Below, one piece after another: positions 58,733 to 64,000 of a stretch of DNA of 64,000 bases. A model generated the notes under the pieces. It ran no database searches and was not told where the DNA came from. It saw only the letters and a program-made list of their open reading frames with translations. The DNA is taken from assembly GCA_033439295.1 (NCBI GenBank), contig JAVTLE010000018.1, positions 620,001 through 684,000 of the forward strand. The letters run 5' to 3'. The position numbers and the translations under genes were made by a program. Source of the stretch: Deuterostichococcus epilithicus (taxonomy: Eukaryota > Chlorophyta > Trebouxiophyceae > Prasiolales > Stichococcaceae). Within the stretch, counting starts at the first letter, position 1; every line of letters starts with the position of its first letter.

Positions 58733-59643
58733 GGATGTCTGTTCAAACGGCGGCAGCCAGGCTGGCTTCGTATCAGCCCTGGCTCAAAGCATTGCATGCC
58801 CCAATGGCTCCGGTAGATCGAAAATGTCAGTGATGCTACATGTCGGCGGCACGGACATCGAGTGTGCTGATTGATTTCGTGCAGGGCAGCAACGTGAGGC
58901 GCCCATAGAGACTCTGCCGCCCATGATGGCATTCATGCACCAGTCTGAATGCTGGTGCCCTTGGCCTGCAGCCATGCACACACAATCTCACAGATGTAAA
59001 CGCACGTCATCTTTCAGGGCTGCAGTCGAGAAGACATCGTCAGCGTCGTTTTGTTCGGCCTTTCTTATTCGGACAGCCTTTTTGAGACCAGCTGACGTGG
59101 CGTGTTCAGGTGCGCCGTGGCGCCGATTGGCGTTCAAGATCGGCTTGCCTGGTTCGAAGTCAACTCACGGATTGCCATGCGCAGCATTTGAAATTCCTTT
59201 CGACTCGAGCTTGCATTCGCCAGGGGCAGACGCCGGTCATTGCCAGTTTCGAGACTGCATCTATCTCGCCCGCACTTGACAGCCTTGCTACCCTGCAGCA
59301 CATAGATGGCATTGAGAACTTGATTCCTGTCGAATGTTTCCTGTGGTGTCAGCGACACAGTCTAGCCGCGTTTGCCAGAATGCTGCATTGCGTGAGGCGG
59401 GTGGTCGAGTGAGACACTGCTGATGCGACAGGGGCATGAACGGTTCATTGCCCGGGATACAAGAGCTGAGGATAAACCCCTGGCGCGTCGCGCTTGCTCC
59501 AGAGGTGCACTTGGTCATCACTGCCGGGCAATGCGCCGCATGATGATTCTGTCACTGTCGAAAAGCTTTCGATTTGCCTGATGCACGTCAGCAGTAGGCT
59601 TCAAATTATCGCCACTGGATATCAAACAGCCGAGCGGAAGATC
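58733..59643. other. Intergenic region
   Basis: About 900 bases with only short frames, lower in GC towards 59000. No gene or RNA is recognised. It should include the AP2 3' UTR and the promoter of the next gene. Confidence 0.45.
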
Positions 59644-62600
59644 ATGCTGACGCGATGCGCTTCAATGCAGCCGGGGTGCGGCGGCAGGCTTCGATGGCGG
59701 CTCTCCGCCCGGGCGGCGGACCAGCTGCAGCCTCGCGGCGCTACGCCACGAAGGAAGGGACCGGAGGCGCCAGATCGCAGCCGCCTCGCTCCTGGGGCGT
59801 CCAGCGGAACGGCGGCCCCCAACACACACGGCGCAGAGGTGGATGATGGCGACGAAGCTGGCGCAGCCGCCAGTGTGCCAGCTGGGGAGGCGGCCCAACA
59901 GCAGGCGCCCCGTCGCGGCAAGCAAAGCATCAACAGCAACGGAAACAACGCTGCCGATGCACCTGACACACCTGCAGCCAGCGGTGCCGCCTCCGGCCGG
60001 CCGGCCGCCCAGCAGCCATGGGAGCGCAGCGGCGGCAGCGGGACCAGTCAGAGCAATCCCGGCAGGGAAGGCACGTCCAATGGTAACCCCGAGGACGCAA
60101 AAACGCCTGGATCAGCGCCGCCGTCTTCGGCACGCCAGCAGCTTGGGGCAGCTCAGAAGCAGGCAGCGGCGGCAGCACCGCGCTTCGGCAGCAGCAGCGC
60201 ATCGAGCGCTGGCGAGCCCGCCGGCGACGGTGCCAGCGCGAGCGGCAGGACAGCTGTCAGCAGCAAAGCAGGCGCTGAGGGTGCCGCTGGCGCCGACAGT
60301 GGCGGCGACGGGAGCGGCGGCACTGACGGCACGGTGCGGCTGCAGCGGCGGCGGCGGCCGCCGGTGGCATTGCCCGAAGGCCAGGGGCGCACAGTTCGCA
60401 TGGTGATGGGCCTGCCGCGGCGGCGGCGCAGCGTGCCGGCCATCTGCGCCCGCTGTGGCGGCCGCGGCATCGTCGAGCTGGACAGCGTGAGCTTCGCATT
60501 ATTCGAGTGCTCCAGCGCTGCCCATGTTCTGAGTCGGATGGGAGCCATGTCTCACGAGGTGCTACCGTTCTGCACGAGCCGCTACCCCGCTGTCAGCTGT
60601 CCCTGGCACGAGCATGTGCCCGTGTTCCTCCAGAACAAATCCACGTCCAGGTGCTTCCCATTGTATGGTGCCCAGTGCGAGCATGCTTGTGCACTTCCAC
60701 TGCAGGGGGCAATGGCGCCGTGCCCGGTCTGCAAGCCAATCGTGCAGCGGGCTCAGCAGCAGCGGGCGCAGCCGCCGCAGCCCCAGGCCCAGGAGCTGCA
60801 GGAGCAGAAGGCGGCCTGGCATCGGGGTCGCCGCGACTTCAACTCCTCGGAGCTGGCATCCGAGTTCGACCTGGAAAACGTCGACTGGGAGGCGCTGGAG
60901 AAGCTCGCCATCGAGGTACGTCACACGGCGTTGTCAAGACCGCGCAGGTGGTCTCAACCACGGATCAGACCTCATTCACCCAAAGCCGCGGTCGCGGGAT
61001 CTGGCGGGAGCGCCCAAGGCAGGAGCAGCGAGAAGCCGAGGCTGGACTCTATCAAATGCGTGGCACCATCGAGCGCTAGTTCTGTGTGGCTTTTCTGAAC
61101 CCGGCGCAGCTGCGGTAGGCAGTGCAGTGCAACGACTGACGCAAAGCCATCGAGTTGTCGCTGCCCGGATGCGCACTCTTCGGGTTCTCCGGGGGGAGTC
61201 GCAAGCTGCTCGACGCTCTGTGCCCGTGCGGGCCTGTGCAAGCAGCTCGACCCCCAGCGAATGTTCCACTGCCACATTCGAAAACCTGAAGACGTGTGAT
61301 TGTTGTGGTCCGGCGCAGGAGCTGCGACAGGGCAAAGAGGAGCGGCAGGAGGCGCGCAGGGCGGGCGGCAGCGGCAAGGGCAAGTGGCCGTCGCTGAGCG
61401 AGGAGCACCGCCAGAAGATCCGGGACAGCAACACCGGCAAGGTCAAGGGCCCGCACTCCGAGGAGCACCGCAGGCGCGCGCGAAAGATGCTCCGATTGCA
61501 CACCCGGACGTCTTGGAAATGGCCCTGGTTTCATGCGCCGAGCATACGCCACACCTGCCCGGCACAGTGGCGAGTTGTTGTGTGCGAGAAGGTTCACTGT
61601 GGGTCTGTCCGACGTCATCCACGCTGTGCATCCGACGCTGTGCACCCCTGTTGTGGCTGCAGCAAGCTCCGGGCGAGCATGCAGAAGACGTGGGAGGGGA
61701 AAGTGGGACTGCTGCGCCGCATGGAGTTCCGCGCACAGGTGCGTCGCCAGTGCGCGGAGGCGGCACATGCGCCGCCCTGTCCGGCGCTCGCAGGCTGGCT
61801 TGCTCGGGCCCTGACCCCTAAAGCCATAAAGCCCGTGCCTGCTTGCGCATCTGCACGCGCACCTGCCAGCGCTGCGGAGAGGCAGCTGCCCCGCCCTGAT
61901 GCCATGTGCCAGGATGTCTGTCAAGCGTCGGTTGTTCACGCAGCTCGGGCGCTCTGATGATCTCGTGACACCATGCGGCGTGACGAGGCGCCAGCCTCCC
62001 TGTTTGCTGGCCCCAGCTGAACCCGAACGGTGCGAGGGGGCTCGTGCGCAGGTGAAGGGGCGGCCCAAGGTGTGCGGCTACTGCGGCGAGGAGGGCCACA
62101 ACCAGAAAGGCTGCTATGTCCGCTGCCGTGAGCTGGTGCGCTGGACGTGCCCCGTTTGTTGGACAGACTTCAGAGACATTTGACGGGCTGCGTGATGGAG
62201 CTGGCCAAAACAGCAACTCGCCAGCAGCTGGTGCTTGTATGACTCAAGCAGCTCACACATGCAGCTGCAGTCTGTCCGTGCTTCGGCGGTATCTCATTCG
62301 GGTGGCCCAGCTCTTGCTGCAACGCCGGCAGCCTGAGCCGCAAGCCTGCAGCAGCTTCACGTTTTGTGGGCGGAGGCTCCTTGTGCCACTCACCGGGTGC
62401 CGAGTGGCACATGCCAGAGACATGGCTGGGACCTGCACGTGACGCATTCATGGACCATCTGCCCAGGGGATGCTGAGTCCAACTCAGCATCCCCCGGTGT
62501 GCGGCACCACAACGACCTGCGAAAATCTGCTGCAGGGCATCGAGCCGAAGTGCACCTACTGCCAGAAGACCGGGCACCTGGTGCGGGACTGCCCCCAGCG

Positions 62601-64000
62601 CGCCGAGGCGGTCGCCCTGAAGGAGCGGAACCTTGCCGCAAATGCCCGGGAGCAGGCGGCCGCCGCCGCGGCGCAGCAGGCGGCGCCGGGCGGCCCGCCC
62701 GCGCCCGGCAGCGGCGCCTCCGGCGCTCTTGGCAACGGCAGCGTCGGCCCCGGCAGCGTCGGCAGCGCCGCCGCGGCGGCGCCCGCCGCGAATGGGCCGG
62801 CCGCCAGCGCGGGCCTGGACGCCTCTGCTGATGGCAGCGCCTCCCCGGGGCAGGCGGGGGCGCAGGCGGCGGGCGGGCACCAGCAGGGCAGCAGGCGCAG
62901 CACCTGCTCGCGGTGCGGCTCGCCAGACCACCAGGTGCGCACCTGCCCGCTGGTCAACCCGGAGGCGGCGGCGCGGCGGGAGGAGCGCGAGGCGGCCAAC
63001 GCAGCACGGGTGCGCCTGCTTCCTGTCTTCCGGCGGCCCTGAGAGTGCCGGCGACTCTCAGAGTGCCTTCTGCTTGCTCTGCGACCGCTTCTTGTGTTTT
63101 ACCAACTGTATATTTCACCTCAGAACGGCTGGGCGCTGGGCGCCCCGCCTGACATTGTCGGCCTTGTTTTGCGACCATGTGCACGTATCCGAAGGGGGTC
63201 GAGCGATGAGGAGGGACGGGCGCAGACTCTGGTACCGACTCTCGTGCTCGGATCCGAGGCAGGTCCAGCCCTTCACGTGCATGGCCTGCCGTCACGGAGA
63301 AATGCAACAGTGCTGCAGCAGCAGGTCCCCCAGTCCTGCACCAAATCATGCGCAGGCGCGGCGGCGGGAGGAGCGGCGGGCGGCGGCAGCCGCCGGTCAG
63401 ACGTCGGATGCAGACGCCGCCAAAATGCTGCGCTGCGGCTACTGCAGCCAGAAGGGCCACAATCGCCGCACCTGCCCCGTCCTCAAGGTAAGCTGCACGA
63501 CTCTCGGGCGCCCGAGGGTTTAGGGTTAGGGTTTGCATGCCAAGGCACGAAGAACAGCCGCACATCTGGCGGGCCTTTCAGCCAGGGGAGGCGGTCGGCG
63601 ACGCGCTGGCGCCTGCCATGCGCCGGCACTCGCACACAGCCCCTCAGCAGACAGTTGAGCGACGCCAACCCTTGCGCAATGCCGCCGGCTGGGTAGCAAG
63701 CTTCGGACGGATCGGAGGGCAGCATTCAAGGAGACAACCCACCGCAGGGGGTGCGGGGTCGCACCGCAGGGGGTGCGGGGATGTGGAGCAAATGCAAGGC
63801 ATCCGGTCTGTTTCGCCCCTTTTTTGTGACGCTGGCGTCATGTCATCTGCAGGGGGACCAAGAGGCCGTCAATCGGCACGCGGTGGAGTGGCGGCAGCAG
63901 AACGAGACTCCCGGTCTGCGGCCGCTGGGGCACCGACCAGCGCCCGCTGCCGCCGCCGCCGCTGCGGGCACCAGGCGAACCCAGCGCCGGCGCAGGCGGA
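59644..64000 (+). CDS. DnaJ-type zinc motif + NUMOD3 + four CCHC zinc knuckles; runs off the window
   Basis: Exons in phase: 59644-60486, 60706-60915, 61319-61473, 61663-61738, 62052-62135, 62536-63009, 63356-63487 and 63853 to beyond 64000. The first 200 residues are low complexity with an Arg-rich start that may be an organelle leader. Next comes a CxxCxGxG...CxxC element (ICARCGGRGIVELDS joined to GAMAPCPVCK). NUMOD3 motifs follow: SEEHRQKIRDSNTGKVKGPH and then SEEHRSKLRASMQKTWEGK, the second made by splicing across a GC-AG intron (61474-61662). Four CX2CX4HX4C knuckles come last: CGYCGEEGHNQKGC, CTYCQKTGHLVRDC, CSRCGSPDHQVRTC, CGYCSQKGHNRRTC. NUMOD3 is a DNA-binding add-on of homing endonucleases, and the knuckles suggest RNA or single-strand binding. 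No nuclease domain is seen, so nucleic-acid binding is the only supported role. The start could be upstream (59494). Confidence 0.82.
62383..62494. repeat. Two intronic hairpins
   Basis: GTGCCACTC (62383-62391) pairs with GAGTGGCAC (62402-62410). GGGGATGCTGAGT (62466-62478) pairs with ACTCAGCATCCCC (62482-62494), a perfect 13-bp stem with a 3-base loop. Both lie in the intron just before the second zinc-knuckle exon. Confidence 0.75.
63516..63534. repeat. Short telomere-like motif (TTTAGGG type)
   Basis: GGGTTTAGGGTTAGGGTTT is two to three units of the plant/Chlorella-type telomere repeat, within an intron of the last gene. It is too short to be an array. Confidence 0.7.

Noticed and set aside
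57649-58932. Minus-strand open frame of 427 codons
   Set aside because: It is antisense to the Gln/Gly-rich exons 5-6 of the AP2 gene, whose phases fit. GC-rich repeats leave several frames open by chance.
59150-59170. tRNA-like GGTTCGAAGTC
   Set aside because: No acceptor stem, D arm or anticodon arm could be formed around it.

Overview
This window looks like GC-rich nuclear DNA of a green alga (Chlorophyta, possibly Trebouxiophyceae). Genes are split into many short exons with GT-AG (sometimes GC-AG) introns. Proteins are rich in Ala/Gly/Ser. There is a two-AP2-domain transcription factor, a plant-type purN-like GART with a leader peptide, and a short TTTAGGG-type telomere motif. I see no bacterial operon, rRNA or tRNA. 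Scattered N bases and two frame breaks beside them suggest a draft assembly. Gene models were built by hand from splice borders, reading-frame phase across introns, and conserved protein motifs.

Layout. 1.1-8.4 kb: GDA1/CD39 apyrase (+). 9.7-12.2 kb: decayed copy of the 5' end of the giant gene at 23.5 kb. 12.6-13.1 kb: protein kinase C-lobe exons (+). 13.5-15.7 kb: helical, probably organelle-targeted protein (+). 17.1-18.1 kb: small membrane protein (-). 18.3-19.2 kb: kinase N-lobe exon (+). 19.4-21.3 kb: dead partial copy of the apyrase gene. 21.3-21.75 kb: hAT-like MITE. 21.8-23.2 kb: unrecognised minus-strand gene. 23.5-41.3 kb: giant Ala-rich gene of about 24 exons. 42.3-45.2 kb: phosphoribosylglycinamide formyltransferase (+). 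46.3-47.2 kb: NFKBIL1-like protein (+). 47.7-50.2 kb: membrane protein (+). 50.6-55.0 kb: CobW/COG0523 GTPase (-). 55.7-58.7 kb: AP2 factor (+), divergent from the GTPase. 59.6 kb to the end: protein with a DnaJ-type zinc motif, NUMOD3 repeats and four zinc knuckles (+).

The genes do not form one pathway. What ties the window together is how the sequence has evolved. Two pieces (about 1.8 and 2.9 kb) are present twice in the same orientation, and the copies have opposite fates: the apyrase copy survives upstream, the giant-gene copy survives downstream. In several unrelated genes the introns carry degenerate copies of the neighbouring exon edge including its splice site. At least four introns are best explained by a GC donor. 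These three observations are the main leads of the hunt.
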